A stretch of DNA of 64,000 nucleotides. It comes from Paracoccus spongiarum (GTDB lineage Bacteria; Pseudomonadota; Alphaproteobacteria; Rhodobacterales; Rhodobacteraceae). Below the pieces are notes generated by a model. That model was not told where the DNA came from. It worked only from the letters and a program-made list of their open reading frames with translations, and did not search any database. The stretch is from positions 124,001-188,000 of the forward strand of contig NZ_JAVAMQ010000006.1 of the NCBI RefSeq assembly GCF_030732095.1. Reading direction: 5' to 3'. The position numbers and the translations under genes were made by a program. Positions 9,261 to 18,935 of this stretch are shown here, piece after piece (the first letter of the stretch is position 1; every line of letters begins with the position of its first letter).

Positions 9261-11437
9261 GCGTGGTCGGGCATGCCGCCCCTGATGGCCCTGGCAAAAG
9301 CACTGCGATACAGCCGCGACAGCTCGGCCAGATCGGCCGCGTCCTCGCCCAGCTGCACCGAGGCACCGCCGAAGATGCCCACCTGCGCGACCGGCACCCC
9401 CGCCGCCTTGCCGGCCGCGATCAGCGCATCGGCCCCGGCCGCGTCGCAGGCCACAAGATAGCGGGCCTGATCCTCGCCGAAAAGCTGGCCAATCTCGCCG
9501 CTGTCCAGACGGACGCCGATGCCCGCCGCCTCGGCCATCTCGAAGGCGGCCAGCGCAAGGCCGCCATCCGACAGGTCGGTCGCGGCGCGCAGATGGGCGC
9601 GGTTGGCGCGGATGAATTCGCCGTGGCGGCGTTCAGCGGCCAGATCGACGGGCGGGGCGTCGCCGTCCTCGATCCCGAAGGCTTCGGCCGCCAGCGCAGA
9701 CTGGCCCAGATGGCCCTCGGTCAGGCCGATCAGGATGGCGATGTGGCCATCCTCGGGCAGGCCCGCGATGATGTGGTCCAGATGCTCGATCAGGCCGACG
9801 CCGCCGATGGTGGGGGTGGGCATGATGCCGGTGCCGTCGGTCTCGTTGTAAAGCGAGACATTGCCCGACACGATCGGGAAATCCAGCGCCCGGCAGGCCT
9901 CGCCGATGCCCTGGATGGCGCCGACGAACTGGCCCATGATCTCGGGCTTTTCGGGATTGCCGAAATTCAGGTTGTCGGTCGCGGCCAGCGGCAGCGCGCC
10001 GACCGCGCAGAGGTTGCGCCAGGCCTCGGCCACGGCCTGCCTGCCGCCCTCGACCGGGTTGGCTTTCACATATCGGGGGGTCACGTCGCTGGTGAAGGCC
10101 AGCGCCTTGCGGGTGCCGTGGACCCGCACCACCCCCGCGCCCAGACCGGGGCGGCGGACCGTGTCGGCGCCGACCTGGGTGTCGTATTGTTCCCAGACCC
10201 AGCCCTTGTGCGCGTAGGAGGGGCTGCCGATCAGCGCGCGCAGCGCCGCCATCGGGCGGATCGGCGGCAGGACGGGGGCGTCGCCCGCGGCGGGCGTGGC
10301 CACCCAGGGCCGGTCGTATTCGGGCGCGCTGGAGGACAGTTTCGACAGCGGCAGATCGGCTTTCACGTCATTGCCGTGCAGGATCAGAAAGCGGTCCTCG
10401 GCGATGGTCTCGCCCACGATCGCGAAATCGAGGTCCCATTTCTCGAAGATGGCGCGGGCCTCTGCCTCGTGCTCGGGCTTCAGCACCATCAGCATCCGCT
10501 CCTGGGATTCCGACAGCATCATCTCGTAGGCGGTCATGCCGGCCTCGCGCTGCGGCACCGCGTCCAGTTGCAGCCGGATGCCGAGGCCGCCCTTGTCGCC
10601 CATCTCGACCGCCGAACAGGTCAGCCCCGCCGCACCCATGTCCTGGATCGAGATGACCGACCCCGAGGCCATCAGTTCGAGGCAGGCTTCCAGCAGGCAT
10701 TTCTCGGTGAAAGGATCGCCGACCTGCACGGTCGGCCGCTTTTCCTCGATCGTGTCGTCGAACTCGGCGCTGGCCATGGTCGCGCCGCCGACGCCGTCGC
10801 GGCCGGTCTTGGCGCCCAGATAGACGACCGGCATCCCGACGCCCGAGGCCGCCGAATAGAAGATCCTGTCCGCATCCGCGAGGCCCGCGGCGAAGGCGTT
10901 GACCAGGCAGTTGCCGTCATAGCTGCGATGAAAGCGCACCTCGCCGCCGACATTCGGCACGCCGAAGGCGTTGCCATAGGCGCCGATCCCCTCGACCACG
11001 CCCTTGACCAGATGCGCGGTCTTGGGATGTTCGGGCCTCCCGAAGGACAGCGAATCCATCGCGGCGATGGGCCGCGCGCCCATCGTGAACACGTCGCGCA
11101 GGATGCCGCCCACGCCGGTCGCCGCGCCCTGATGCGGCTCGATGTAGGACGGGTGGTTGTGGCTTTCCATCTTGAAAACGACGGCCTGCCCGTCGCCGAT
11201 GTCGACGACGCCCGCATTCTCGCCCGGGCCGCAGATGACCTGCGGCCCTTCGGTCGGCAGGGTGCGCAGCCATTTCTTCGAGGATTTGTAGGAACAATGC
11301 TCGTTCCACATGGCGCTGAAGATGCCCAACTCGGTAAAGCTGGGCTCGCGGCCGATGATCGCGAGGATGCGGTCGTATTCGTCGGCCTTCAGCCCGTGCG
11401 CGGCGATCAGGTCGGGGGTGATCGTCGGTTCCTGCAT
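9257..11437 (-). CDS. purL: Phosphoribosylformylglycinamidine synthase subunit PurL
   Basis: 726 residues, the small PurL type that works with separate PurQ and PurS. It makes formylglycinamidine ribonucleotide in purine synthesis, using ATP and glutamine-derived ammonia. Visible landmarks include the [16 protein letters not shown] region, [12 protein letters not shown], the [11 protein letters not shown] stretch, [12 protein letters not shown], and a second ATP-grasp-like half with [13 protein letters not shown] and a [10 protein letters not shown] motif. AGGAAGGCAGG upstream serves as ribosome site. It is the first gene of the leftward cluster; CATAAAA about 45 bases upstream may be its -10 region. 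Confidence 0.96.
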   Translation of the reverse strand: MQEPTITPDLIAAHGLKADEYDRILAIIGREPSFTELGIFSAMWNEHCSYKSSKKWLRTLPTEGPQVICGPGENAGVVDIGDGQAVVFKMESHNHPSYIEPHQGAATGVGGILRDVFTMGARPIAAMDSLSFGRPEHPKTAHLVKGVVEGIGAYGNAFGVPNVGGEVRFHRSYDGNCLVNAFAAGLADADRIFYSAASGVGMPVVYLGAKTGRDGVGGATMASAEFDDTIEEKRPTVQVGDPFTEKCLLEACLELMASGSVISIQDMGAAGLTCSAVEMGDKGGLGIRLQLDAVPQREAGMTAYEMMLSESQERMLMVLKPEHEAEARAIFEKWDLDFAIVGETIAEDRFLILHGNDVKADLPLSKLSSSAPEYDRPWVATPAAGDAPVLPPIRPMAALRALIGSPSYAHKGWVWEQYDTQVGADTVRRPGLGAGVVRVHGTRKALAFTSDVTPRYVKANPVEGGRQAVAEAWRNLCAVGALPLAATDNLNFGNPEKPEIMGQFVGAIQGIGEACRALDFPIVSGNVSLYNETDGTGIMPTPTIGGVGLIEHLDHIIAGLPEDGHIAILIGLTEGHLGQSALAAEAFGIEDGDAPPVDLAAERRHGEFIRANRAHLRAATDLSDGGLALAAFEMAEAAGIGVRLDSGEIGQLFGEDQARYLVACDAAGADALIAAGKAAGVPVAQVGIFGGASVQLGEDAADLAELSRLYRSAFARAIRGGMPDHA

Positions 11438-11531
11438 GGTCCTGCCTTCCTGCCGGTAAAGTCAGGCGCCTTTTATGGGCAGATGCGGGACTTGGGAAGG
11501 GCGGCCCGCCGGCGGCACGGCCACGCGCGCC

Positions 11532-11558
11532 AAAAAAAAGCCGGGCACGAGGCCCGGC
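11532..11558 (-). terminator. Strong intrinsic terminator on the minus strand
   Basis: Read on the minus strand: GCCGGGC, a 5-base loop, GCCCGGC, then eight U (11539 down to 11532). It lies 95 bases upstream of purL. It ends either read-through from the LysR gene or a short independent transcript. Confidence 0.85.
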
Positions 11559-11650
11559 CAAAGTCCAACAGGGAGGTAGAAGGTGATGCGCCTCTGGGCT
11601 GCCACCGCCTTCGCAGCCTGATCTATGGGCAGAATGTTAACGGATCAAGC
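11532..11650 (-). ncRNA. Candidate small RNA upstream of purL
   Basis: The 222-base LysR-to-terminator interval contains no usable minus-strand reading frame but ends in a strong terminator. A transcript starting just below the palindrome at 11657-11674 would be about 115 nt. It would carry an anti-Shine-Dalgarno-like segment (CUACCUCCC) in front of the terminator hairpin, a feature of several alphaproteobacterial trans-acting sRNAs. No perfect promoter is visible; TATGCT or CATAAG beside the palindrome are possible -10 boxes. On the opposite strand GGGAGG precedes an 11-codon ATG frame, so a leader peptide is an alternative. Confidence 0.3.
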
Positions 11651-11656
11651 CTTATG

Positions 11657-11674
11657 ATGCTGCGCGTGCAGCAT
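11657..11674. promoter_or_regulatory. Palindrome ATGCTGC-N4-GCAGCAT, second candidate PhaR operator
   Basis: The 7-bp arms are identical to those at 4215-4231, with a spacer of four (GCGT) instead of three bases. More TGC-rich words follow on the + strand to about 11725 (GCATGCAGTTGCTG, CCTGCAAC). It overlaps the probable promoter region of the putative minus-strand RNA. Confidence 0.45.
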
Positions 11675-11779
11675 AGCCGGCATGCAGTTGCTGAATAGCT
11701 ACACGCAACAGTTGTCCTGCAACGGCCGAATCATCTGAATCCGAAAAATATGCGCAAATGAATCCGTCCGCTTACGCGA

Positions 11780-12685
11780 TCAGGGCAGCGCGCCTTCGCT
11801 TTGCCGGCGGCGATAGGCCTGGATCTCTTCCAAGACAAAATCGCGGAACACCGCCACGCGGCGCGTCTGCCGCAATTCCTCGGGATAGGCGAGGAACACC
11901 GGGACCTCGCCCGATTCGGTATCGGGCAGCACCCGCACCAGCCGCGGATGGTCGGCGGTCAGGTAGTCCGGCAGCACGCCGATCCCGACATTCGCCAGCA
12001 CGCCCTGCAGCACGCCGAAATAGTTGTTCACCGTCAGGGTCGAGGTGATGTTCTGCGCCATGACATCCTGCACCAGCCGCGCCCCGGCGGCGACCTGCGG
12101 CTGGTCGGCCTTCTGGCAGATGATCCGGTGGCTGGCGAGATCGGCGATGGTGGCCGGTGCGCCGGCATGATCCAGGTAGGCCTGAGAGGCGTAAAGCCGC
12201 ATGCGGATGTTCAACAGCCGACGGCGGATCAGGTCGGACTGGCTGGGTTCCTTCATGCGGATGGCGACATCGGCCTCGCGCATGGGCAGGTCCAGCACAC
12301 GCTCTTCCAGCAGCAGGTCGATCTTCAGATCGGGATAGGTCTCGTAAAGCTTGGCCAGCCGCGGGGCCAGCCACAGCGTGCCGAAGCCGACGGTCGTGGT
12401 GACCTTCAGCTCGCCCAGCACGTTTTCCTCGCTGTCGCGGATCCGCGCCGAGGCCGAATCCAGCTTGCGCGCCATCGACGAGGTGGCATCGAACAGCAAT
12501 TCGCCCTGTTCGGTGAGAATCAGCCCCCGCGCATGACGGTGAAAGAGGGTTGTTCCCAGCGACTCCTCGAGTGCGCGGATCTGCCGGCTGACCGCCGATT
12601 GCGACAGGTGCAGCGTGTCGCCGGCATGGGTCAGGCTGCCCGCATCCGCGACCGCGTGAAATATTCTGAGCTTGTCCCAGTCCAT
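11780..12685 (-). CDS. LysR-type transcriptional regulator
   Basis: 301 residues. An N-terminal winged helix-turn-helix (about 1-60) has the typical FHAVADAGSLTHAGDTLH and LSQSAVSRQIRALEESLG segments. The periplasmic-binding-protein-like effector domain spans about 90-295. It is divergent from the indolepyruvate oxidoreductase gene, with 161 bases between starts, the classical layout for a LysR regulator of its neighbour. A perfect palindrome of LysR type lies inside that neighbour's promoter. Similar regulators are widespread in Rhodobacterales; the effector is unknown. Confidence 0.9.
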   Translation of the reverse strand: MDWDKLRIFHAVADAGSLTHAGDTLHLSQSAVSRQIRALEESLGTTLFHRHARGLILTEQGELLFDATSSMARKLDSASARIRDSEENVLGELKVTTTVGFGTLWLAPRLAKLYETYPDLKIDLLLEERVLDLPMREADVAIRMKEPSQSDLIRRRLLNIRMRLYASQAYLDHAGAPATIADLASHRIICQKADQPQVAAGARLVQDVMAQNITSTLTVNNYFGVLQGVLANVGIGVLPDYLTADHPRLVRVLPDTESGEVPVFLAYPEELRQTRRVAVFRDFVLEEIQAYRRRQSEGALP

Positions 12686-12781
12686 AGCTGTTACATTCCT
12701 GCGCCATCAGGCATGTGTTTTTTGCATTGCTGCCAATCCCCTGCCTGTCGGTCGCCGCGGCGTCAAGAACGGAATTCGGGC

Positions 12782-12810
12782 TTTATCGGTCAATATTTCT
12801 GACCTATAAT
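12782..12810 (+). promoter_or_regulatory. Promoter of the indolepyruvate oxidoreductase gene with embedded LysR-type palindrome
   Basis: A perfect TATAAT (12805-12810) is preceded at 17 bases by TTTATC (12782-12787). The entire 17-base spacer is the inverted repeat GGTCA-N7-TGACC, which also satisfies the T-N11-A rule of LysR boxes. A protein bound here would cover the core promoter, so repression is likelier than activation. Confidence 0.6.
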
Positions 12811-12846
12811 GGGGGCCACGCCATCACGCATGGGAGGAGACATCGG

Positions 12847-15800
12847 ATGAGCAAGCAGGAATTCTCGCTGGCCGACCGCTTTGATCTGTCGAAGGCACAC
12901 GTCTTGTTGAACGGCACGCAGGCGCTGGTGCGGCTGATGCTCATGCAGGCGGCACGCGACAAAGCCGCGGGGCTCGATACGGCGGGCTTCGTCACCGGCT
13001 ATCGCGGCAGCCCGCTTGGGGGCGTCGATCTGCAGATGATGCGCGAGGGCAAGCGGCTTGCCGAGGCGAACGTGCTGTTCCAGCCGGGCCTGAACGAGGA
13101 TCTTGCGGCGACCGCGATCTGGGGCAGCCAGCAGGCCGAACTGCGCGGCGAGGGCAAGCATGACGGGGTCTTCGCGCTGTGGTACGGCAAGGGGCCGGGC
13201 GTCGACCGCACCGGCGACGTGATGCGCCACGCCAACATGGCCGGATCGTCCCGCCATGGCGGGGTGGTCATGGCGATGGGCGACGACCACACCGGCGAAA
13301 GCTCGACCGTGCTGCACCAGTCGGACTGGGCGATGATCGACGCCTATATCCCGGTGCTTTCGCCGGCCGGGGTGCAGGAGATCCTCGACTACGGGCTTTA
13401 CGGCTTTGCCCTGTCGCGCTTTGCCGGGGTCTGGACCGGGCTGAAGACGATGAAGGACACGGTCGAGGCGACCGCGGTGGTGGACGGCGATCCGCACCGG
13501 ATGCGGTTCGTGCTGCCCGATTTCACCATGCCCGAGGGCGGGTTGAACATCCGCCTCGGCGATACGCCGGTGGCGCAGGAAGCCCGGATGATCGACTACA
13601 AGCGCTGGGCCGCCGAGGCTTTCAGCCGCGCCAATCGCATCGACCGCAAGATCTGGGGCAAGCCCGGCGCCAAGATCGGCTTCGTCGCGGCCGGCAAGAA
13701 CTGGCTGGACCTGGTGCATGCGCTGTCGCTGCTGGGCATCGACGAGGCCGAGGCCGAGCGTTTGGGCCTGACCACCTACAAGGTCGGGCAGACTTGGCCG
13801 CTGGATATGAAATCCTTCCAGGAATGGTCTGAAAACCTTGAACTTATCGTCTGCGTCGAGGAAAAGCGCAAGCTGATCGAGGTGCAGCTGAAAGAGGCGA
13901 TCTTCGACAACCGCCATGGCCGCCGCGTGCATGGCTGGAAGCATGACCGCACCGGCGAGGAACTGTTCCCGACCCGCTATGCGCTGGACCCGGTGATGAT
14001 CGCGCAGAAGATCGGCAACATCCTGATCGAGGAGGGGCGCGGCACCGAACACATCCGCGCCGGGCTGGACCGCCTGACCGAGGTGCGCCGCAACGACAAC
14101 GCCCCCGAGATCGCGACCCGCACGCCGTGGTTCTGTTCGGGCTGCCCGCACAACAGCTCGACCCGCCTGCCCGAGGGCAGCCGCGCCTATGCCGGCATCG
14201 GTTGCCACTACATGGTGCAGTGGATGGGCCGCGAGACGACCGGCTTCACCCATATGGGCGGCGAGGGCGTAAACTGGGTCGGCGAGGCCCCGTTCAGCAC
14301 AAGAAAGCATGTCTTTCAGAACCTTGGCGACGGAACCTACAATCATTCCGGCACACTTGCGATCCGCGCCGCATTGGCGGCGGGCACCAACATCACCTAC
14401 AAGATCCTGTTCAACGACGCGGTGGCGATGACCGGCGGCCAGCCCAACGAGGGCGGGCTGAGCGCGCCGCAGATCGCGCAGGAACTGGTGGCGATGGGCG
14501 TCAAGCCGGTCGTCGTGGTCTATGACGAGAAGGAGGATGTCGCCCGCGACCAGTTCCCCAAGGGCCTGCGCTTCGAGGAACGCGCCGAGATGATGGCCGT
14601 CCAGCGCGAGATGGAGGGCGTCGAGGGCGTCAGCGCGATCCTCTACATCCAGACCTGCGCCGCGGAAAAGCGCCGCCGCCGCAAGAAGGGCCAGTTTCCC
14701 GATCCTGACCGTCGCATCTGGATCAACCCCGAAGTCTGCGAAGGCTGCGGCGACTGTTCGGTGCAGTCGAACTGCGTGTCGATCGTGCCGCTGGACACCG
14801 AACTGGGCCGCAAGCGGCAGATCGACCAGTCCAGCTGCAACAAGGATTACAGCTGCGTCAACGGCTTCTGCCCCAGCTTTGTCAGCGTCAGGGGCGGCAA
14901 GCTGCGCAAGCCCAGGGCAGAGACCTTCGACATCCCCGACCTGCCGGCGCCAGACCTGCCGGCCATCAGCGGCACCCATAACGTGGTCATCACCGGGGTC
15001 GGCGGCACCGGCGTCGTGACCATCGGCGCGGTGCTGGCCCAGGCAGCCCATATCGACGGCAAGGGCGCGGGCATGATGGAAATGGCGGGCCTGGCCCAGA
15101 AGGGCGGCGCTGTTCACATCCACCTGCGGCTTGCCGACCGCCCCGAGGACATCAGCGCCATCCGCGTCGCAACGGGCGAGGCCGATTGCGTCATCGGCGG
15201 CGATCTGGTCGTCACGGGCGGCGCCAAGACGGTCGGCCTGATGACCGCAGGCCGCACCGGCGCGGTGGTGAACGATCACGAGATCATCACGGGCGACTTC
15301 ACCCGCTTCCGCGACTTCCAGGTGCCGTCCGACCGCTTGAAGCTGTCCTTGCAGGCGCGCCTCGGCGACCGGCTGGCCTTCTTCGATGCCAATGACCTCG
15401 CGCTGCGGATGCTGGGCGATTCGATCTATTCGAACATGCTGGTGCTGGGCGCCTGCTGGCAGCGCGGCCTGCTGCCGCTGTCGCATGACGCGATCATGGA
15501 GGCGATCCGCCTGAACGGTGCCAAGGTCGCCGAGAACCAGCGCGCCTTCGAGATCGGCCGTTGGGCGATGGTCCATCCCGACGAGGCCGCCCGGCCCGCC
15601 GAGGTCGCGACGTTGCCCGCCGATCCGGTTGCCTATCGGGCCGAGAGGCTGGTGGGCTATCAGGGCAGGCGTCTGGCGGCGCGGTTCCGCAAGCTGGTCG
15701 ATCAGGCGCCGGCGCCGATGCGCGAAAGCGTCGCGAAGGGCTATTACAAGCTTCTGGCCTACAAGGATGAATACGAAGTGGCGCGGCTGCACCTGACCAC

Positions 15801-16236
15801 CGCTGCGCAGGTCGCCGAGATCTGGGAGGGCGAGCCGAGACTGTCGCTGCATCTGGCCCCGCCGATGCTGCCGGGCACGGACGCGAACGGCCGTCCGAGA
15901 AAGCGCGAATTCGGGCCCTGGATGCTGCGGGCGTTCAAGGTCCTGGCCGGCCTCAAGGGGTTGCGCGGCACGCCGCTGGACCCGTTCGGCTATTCGGCCG
16001 AGCGTCGGCATGAACGCGCGATGATCCGCGAATACGAGGCCGACATGCGCGAGGTAATGGCGGGCGTCACGGACGCCACCATGCCGCTGGCAATCGAGCT
16101 GGCCGAACTGCCGCTGGGCGTGCGCGGCTATGGCCCGGTCAAGCAGAAGGCCGCCGAGTCTGCCGCGCGGCGCCGGGCCGAGATCCTGGCGCAGATCCGC
16201 GACGGCGGCCCCGCCCGCCGGACCAAAGCGGCCTGA
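12847..16236 (+). CDS. Indolepyruvate ferredoxin oxidoreductase family protein (fused alpha/beta, IorAB-like)
   Basis: 1129 residues, the size of the fused alphaproteobacterial form. It oxidatively decarboxylates aryl 2-oxoacids such as indolepyruvate to acyl-CoA with reduction of ferredoxin, serving aromatic amino-acid breakdown. The N-terminal part has [10 protein letters not shown] and a [11 protein letters not shown] segment. A central thiamine-diphosphate region includes [19 protein letters not shown] cysteine cluster [13 protein letters not shown] followed by [14 protein letters not shown] binds Fe-S. The C-terminal gamma-type domain has [17 protein letters not shown] and [21 protein letters not shown] is the ribosome site. 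The divergent LysR gene probably controls it. Confidence 0.9.
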   Translation: MSKQEFSLADRFDLSKAHVLLNGTQALVRLMLMQAARDKAAGLDTAGFVTGYRGSPLGGVDLQMMREGKRLAEANVLFQPGLNEDLAATAIWGSQQAELRGEGKHDGVFALWYGKGPGVDRTGDVMRHANMAGSSRHGGVVMAMGDDHTGESSTVLHQSDWAMIDAYIPVLSPAGVQEILDYGLYGFALSRFAGVWTGLKTMKDTVEATAVVDGDPHRMRFVLPDFTMPEGGLNIRLGDTPVAQEARMIDYKRWAAEAFSRANRIDRKIWGKPGAKIGFVAAGKNWLDLVHALSLLGIDEAEAERLGLTTYKVGQTWPLDMKSFQEWSENLELIVCVEEKRKLIEVQLKEAIFDNRHGRRVHGWKHDRTGEELFPTRYALDPVMIAQKIGNILIEEGRGTEHIRAGLDRLTEVRRNDNAPEIATRTPWFCSGCPHNSSTRLPEGSRAYAGIGCHYMVQWMGRETTGFTHMGGEGVNWVGEAPFSTRKHVFQNLGDGTYNHSGTLAIRAALAAGTNITYKILFNDAVAMTGGQPNEGGLSAPQIAQELVAMGVKPVVVVYDEKEDVARDQFPKGLRFEERAEMMAVQREMEGVEGVSAILYIQTCAAEKRRRRKKGQFPDPDRRIWINPEVCEGCGDCSVQSNCVSIVPLDTELGRKRQIDQSSCNKDYSCVNGFCPSFVSVRGGKLRKPRAETFDIPDLPAPDLPAISGTHNVVITGVGGTGVVTIGAVLAQAAHIDGKGAGMMEMAGLAQKGGAVHIHLRLADRPEDISAIRVATGEADCVIGGDLVVTGGAKTVGLMTAGRTGAVVNDHEIITGDFTRFRDFQVPSDRLKLSLQARLGDRLAFFDANDLALRMLGDSIYSNMLVLGACWQRGLLPLSHDAIMEAIRLNGAKVAENQRAFEIGRWAMVHPDEAARPAEVATLPADPVAYRAERLVGYQGRRLAARFRKLVDQAPAPMRESVAKGYYKLLAYKDEYEVARLHLTTAAQVAEIWEGEPRLSLHLAPPMLPGTDANGRPRKREFGPWMLRAFKVLAGLKGLRGTPLDPFGYSAERRHERAMIREYEADMREVMAGVTDATMPLAIELAELPLGVRGYGPVKQKAAESAARRRAEILAQIRDGGPARRTKAA

Positions 16237-16309
16237 GCCGGGGCGATCAGGGCCATTCCCAAATGCCGCGCGGCGTCCTAGAAGGACGTTTCGCGGCAGA
16301 GGGAGCGGC

Positions 16310-17125
16310 ATGATGGCGGTGGGCGTTTTCGATTCGGGACTTGGTGGCCTGACCGTGCATCAGGCCATCGCGGCCCGGCTGCCCGACCTGCCGCTGGTCT
16401 ATCTGGGCGACAATGCGCATGCGCCCTATGGCGTCCGGACCGCCGACGACATCTTCGACCTGACCTGTGCGGCGGTCGAGCGGCTGTGGGCCGAGGGCTG
16501 CGACCTCGTGATCCTGGCCTGCAACACCGCCAGCGCCGCCGCGCTGCGCCGCATCCAGGAAAAATGGCTGCCGGCCGACAAGCGCGTGCTGGGCGTCTTC
16601 GTGCCGATGATCGAGGCGCTGACCGAACGGCAATGGGGCGACAATTCGCCGCCCCGGCGGGTCGCGATCAACCAGGTGGCGCTGTTCGCCACCCCCGCGA
16701 CCGTCGCCAGCCGCGCCTTCCAGCGCGAACTGGCGTTTCGCGCGGTGGGCGTCGATGTCGAGGCGCAGCCCTGCGGCGGCGTCGTCGATGCCATTGAAAT
16801 GGGAGACGAAATCCTGGCCGAGGCACTGGTGACCAGCCATGTCGAGGCGCTGTTGCGGCGGATGCCGCATCCCGAGGCCGCGATCCTCGGCTGCACCCAT
16901 TATCCTCTGGTCGAGACCGCGTTCCAGCGTGCCCTGGGCAGCAAGGTGCAGGTTTACAGCCAGGCGGGGCTGGTCGCGGAAAGCCTTGCGGACTATCTTG
17001 AACGGCGACCCGAATTCCTCGGCAGGGGAACGGAGTCGAAATTCCTGACCACGGGCGATCCGGTGCGTGTGTCGGGCAAGGCCACGCAGTTCCTGCGCCG
17101 GTCGATCCGCTTCGAGGCGGCATGA
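16310..17125 (+). CDS. murI: Glutamate racemase
   Basis: 271 residues from ATGATG, with GAGGGAGCGGC upstream. It converts L-glutamate to D-glutamate for peptidoglycan. The two catalytic cysteines are C71 in [10 protein letters not shown] and C195 in LGCTHYPL; substrate-binding DSGLGG (8-13) and GDNAHAPYG are also present. The longer open reading that starts at 16130 overlaps the upstream gene and lacks a ribosome site. It ends 9 bases before ccmE. Confidence 0.95.
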   Translation: MMAVGVFDSGLGGLTVHQAIAARLPDLPLVYLGDNAHAPYGVRTADDIFDLTCAAVERLWAEGCDLVILACNTASAAALRRIQEKWLPADKRVLGVFVPMIEALTERQWGDNSPPRRVAINQVALFATPATVASRAFQRELAFRAVGVDVEAQPCGGVVDAIEMGDEILAEALVTSHVEALLRRMPHPEAAILGCTHYPLVETAFQRALGSKVQVYSQAGLVAESLADYLERRPEFLGRGTESKFLTTGDPVRVSGKATQFLRRSIRFEAA

Positions 17126-17134
17126 GGTGAGGCG

Positions 17135-17593
17135 ATGGCCGGGCTGAGATCCCTGAAGAAACGACGCCGTATGCAGGTGCTTCTTGCCGCAGCCGCGGCG
17201 CTTCTGATCGCCGCCGGGCTGATCGGCTACGGGTTTCGCGACGGCATAAACCTCTATCGCTCTCCGACGCAGGTCAGCGCGGCGGCACCCGACCCGGACG
17301 AATATTTCCAGCTTGGCGGGCTGGTGAAGGAAGGCTCGATCGTGGCGCGTGACGGGGTGGCGTTCGATTTCGTCATCACCGACGGCGTGGCCGAGATCCC
17401 GGTCAGCTATGTCGGGGGCGACCCCCGGCCGGACCTGTTCAGCGAAGGGCAGGGCACCATCGCCAAGGGGTATTTCCGCGAAGGCCGCTTCGAGGCGCGC
17501 GACCTGCTGGCCAAGCATGACGAGACCTACATGCCCCGCGAGGTGATCGACACGCTGAAGGAAAGCGGCGTCTATCAGGATCCGAATTCCTGA
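17135..17593 (+). CDS. ccmE: Cytochrome c maturation heme chaperone CcmE
   Basis: 152 residues: a basic N-terminus (KKRRRM), one membrane anchor (about 14-32) and a periplasmic OB-fold domain. The covalent heme-binding histidine is H128 in LLAKHDETYMP, with the usual Tyr four residues later. CcmE receives heme from CcmC and hands it to the CcmF/H ligation complex. ccmF and ccmH lie downstream on the same strand, but separated from ccmE by a two-gene GTA lysis cassette with its own terminator. Confidence 0.95.
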   Translation: MAGLRSLKKRRRMQVLLAAAAALLIAAGLIGYGFRDGINLYRSPTQVSAAAPDPDEYFQLGGLVKEGSIVARDGVAFDFVITDGVAEIPVSYVGGDPRPDLFSEGQGTIAKGYFREGRFEARDLLAKHDETYMPREVIDTLKESGVYQDPNS

Positions 17594-17627
17594 CCGCAGG
17601 CGCCGATCCCGGGCAACGCACGGCGGG

Positions 17628-17642
17628 TTAACAGAAGGTTAA
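17628..17642. promoter_or_regulatory. Perfect CtrA box TTAA-N7-TTAA
   Basis: TTAA (17628-17631), seven bases, TTAA (17639-17642), exactly the full CtrA recognition pattern. It begins 74 bases upstream of the endolysin ATG and 35 bases after the ccmE stop. Phosphorylated CtrA is known to be needed for GTA lysis-gene expression in Rhodobacter capsulatus. Binding here is inferred. Confidence 0.65.
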
Positions 17643-17701
17643 CCGGGCGCCAGCACCCTTGGCCATCCGCCGTTCCGGGCGGCAGGCACGAGGGGACCGC
17701 C

Positions 17702-18313
17702 ATGCCAAGCGTCGCAGAAATAGCCAAGCAGATCGTCGCCCGCGAGGGCGGCTATGTGAACGATCCCGACGATCCCGGCGGGGCCACGAATTTCGGGGTC
17801 ACGATCGGCACCATGCGCACGCTGGGTCTGGACCTGACCCGCGACGGCCGCGTGGACGCGGCCGATGTGAAGGCGCTGACCCGCGCCCAGGCCGAACAGA
17901 TCTTCGTCGAGCACTACTTCCGCCGGCCGCGCCTGTCGGAGCTGCCGCAGCCGGTGCAGGCAAGCGTTTTCGACATGTATGTGAACGCCGGCACCAATGC
18001 CGTGAAGATCCTTCAGAAGCTGGTCTCGCGGATGGGCTTTGCCGCCGCCGCCGATGGCGTCATCGGCCCGCGCACCATCGCCGCGGTGGCCGGGGCTGCC
18101 GAGGCGGCGCCGGCGCATCTGGCCGATGCTTACGGGATCGCGCGGCGCAATTATTACTACGCGCTGGCCGATCAGCGCCCTGCCAGCCGCAAATATGCGC
18201 GCAGCAAGTCGGGCGGCAAGGGCGGCTGGATCACCCGCGCCGAGGAATTCATCGCGCCGCGCTATCACCTGACCGAGGCCGAGCATCGCGAAAGGACTGC
18301 AAAATGGGCATGA
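17702..18313 (+). CDS. GTA-type endolysin (glycoside hydrolase family 108 muramidase)
   Basis: 203 residues. The GH108 N-acetylmuramidase signature is EGGYVNDPDDPGGATNFG (residues 15-32, catalytic Glu 15), followed by the family's C-terminal half: FDMYVNAGTNAVKILQKL, DGVIGPRTIAAV and ARRNYYYALA. It cleaves peptidoglycan during lysis. The gene overlaps the holin by 10 bases. In Rhodobacter capsulatus the same pair (endolysin and 3-TM holin) releases the gene transfer agent from outside the main GTA cluster. No signal peptide is visible, so export depends on the holin. The start follows GAGGGGACC. A CtrA box precedes it. Confidence 0.88.
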   Translation: MPSVAEIAKQIVAREGGYVNDPDDPGGATNFGVTIGTMRTLGLDLTRDGRVDAADVKALTRAQAEQIFVEHYFRRPRLSELPQPVQASVFDMYVNAGTNAVKILQKLVSRMGFAAAADGVIGPRTIAAVAGAAEAAPAHLADAYGIARRNYYYALADQRPASRKYARSKSGGKGGWITRAEEFIAPRYHLTEAEHRERTAKWA

Positions 18314-18843
18314 TCGACCGCTTCATCGGGCTTGGTCAGGGCGTCACCGCCCTGGGCAGCGCCGCCACGGGCATGGCCGAGGTCTTCACCCAGAACGCGA
18401 CCCGCAAGATGGAGCTTGAGGAAGAAGCCTATGCCCGCGCGATCACCCAGCTGGGCCAGGAATTCCAGATCGCGCGAGCCGGATTTTTCGACAGCTTCAT
18501 CAACGGCCTGAACAGGCTTCCCCGTCCCCTTCTCGCCTTGGGGACCATGGGACTGTTCGTCTATGCGATGGTCGAGCCGGACGGCTTCGGGCTGCGCATG
18601 GAAGGCTTGCAGCAGGTTCCCGAGCCGCTGTGGTGGTTGCTGGGTGCCATCGTCGGCTTCTATTTCGGCGCGCGCGAGGCGCATTATTTCCGCGGCCGCG
18701 TCTGGCCGGCACGCAAGTCCGCCGGCGGTGCATCCGATGCCGCTGCGGCGTCCGCGGCGCCGACGGAGCAACGCGCCCAGCCCGACGATGATTTCGCCGA
18801 CAATGCCGCGCTGCGCGACTGGGTGACGGGCTTGCGCGAATAG
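18304..18843 (+). CDS. Holin of the GTA_holin_3TM type
   Basis: 179 residues. The N-terminal half is amphipathic and polar (MGMIDRFIGLGQGVTALGSA, then an EEEAYARAITQLGQEFQ helix). Two clear membrane segments follow, about 75-95 (PRPLLALGTMGLFVYAMV) and 100-118 (WWLLGAIVGFYFGARE), with a charged, Ala-rich C-terminal tail. This is the pattern of the Pfam 'holin of 3TMs for gene-transfer release' family. It would form inner-membrane lesions that let the overlapping GH108 endolysin reach the wall. The start at 18304 lies inside the endolysin gene, typical of lysis cassettes. A strong terminator follows. Confidence 0.85.
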   Translation: MGMIDRFIGLGQGVTALGSAATGMAEVFTQNATRKMELEEEAYARAITQLGQEFQIARAGFFDSFINGLNRLPRPLLALGTMGLFVYAMVEPDGFGLRMEGLQQVPEPLWWLLGAIVGFYFGAREAHYFRGRVWPARKSAGGASDAAAASAAPTEQRAQPDDDFADNAALRDWVTGLRE

Positions 18844-18873
18844 GTCGCACGCAAAACTGATGCTGTCAGCGGA

Positions 18874-18897
18874 TGGGGGGACTTTCCCCCCATTTTT
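18874..18897 (+). terminator. Intrinsic terminator closing the lysis cassette
   Basis: An 8-bp stem TGGGGGGA / TCCCCCCA (18874-18881, 18885-18892) with a 3-base loop and TTTTT. It lies 31 bases after the holin stop and 39 bases before ccmF, so lysis and ccmF transcription are separated. Confidence 0.9.
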
Positions 18898-18935
18898 CCT
18901 GCGCCTATGCTGGCCGCAACGGAGGAGCGCCGCTG

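Noticed and set aside
7632..9461. A 609-codon + strand frame across pgpA, ispDF and the purL end
   Set aside because: It spans three well-supported minus-strand genes and shows no recognisable protein family.
12790..16311. A 1173-codon open frame antisense to the indolepyruvate oxidoreductase gene
   Set aside because: It mirrors the third-position GC bias of the + strand gene, has no family motifs, and the opposite frame has complete domain signatures.
17702..18843. Reading the endolysin/holin pair as a prophage remnant
   Set aside because: No integrase, repressor, capsid or tail genes and no attachment repeats are nearby, and the holin is of the GTA-specific type; a GTA lysis module fits better.
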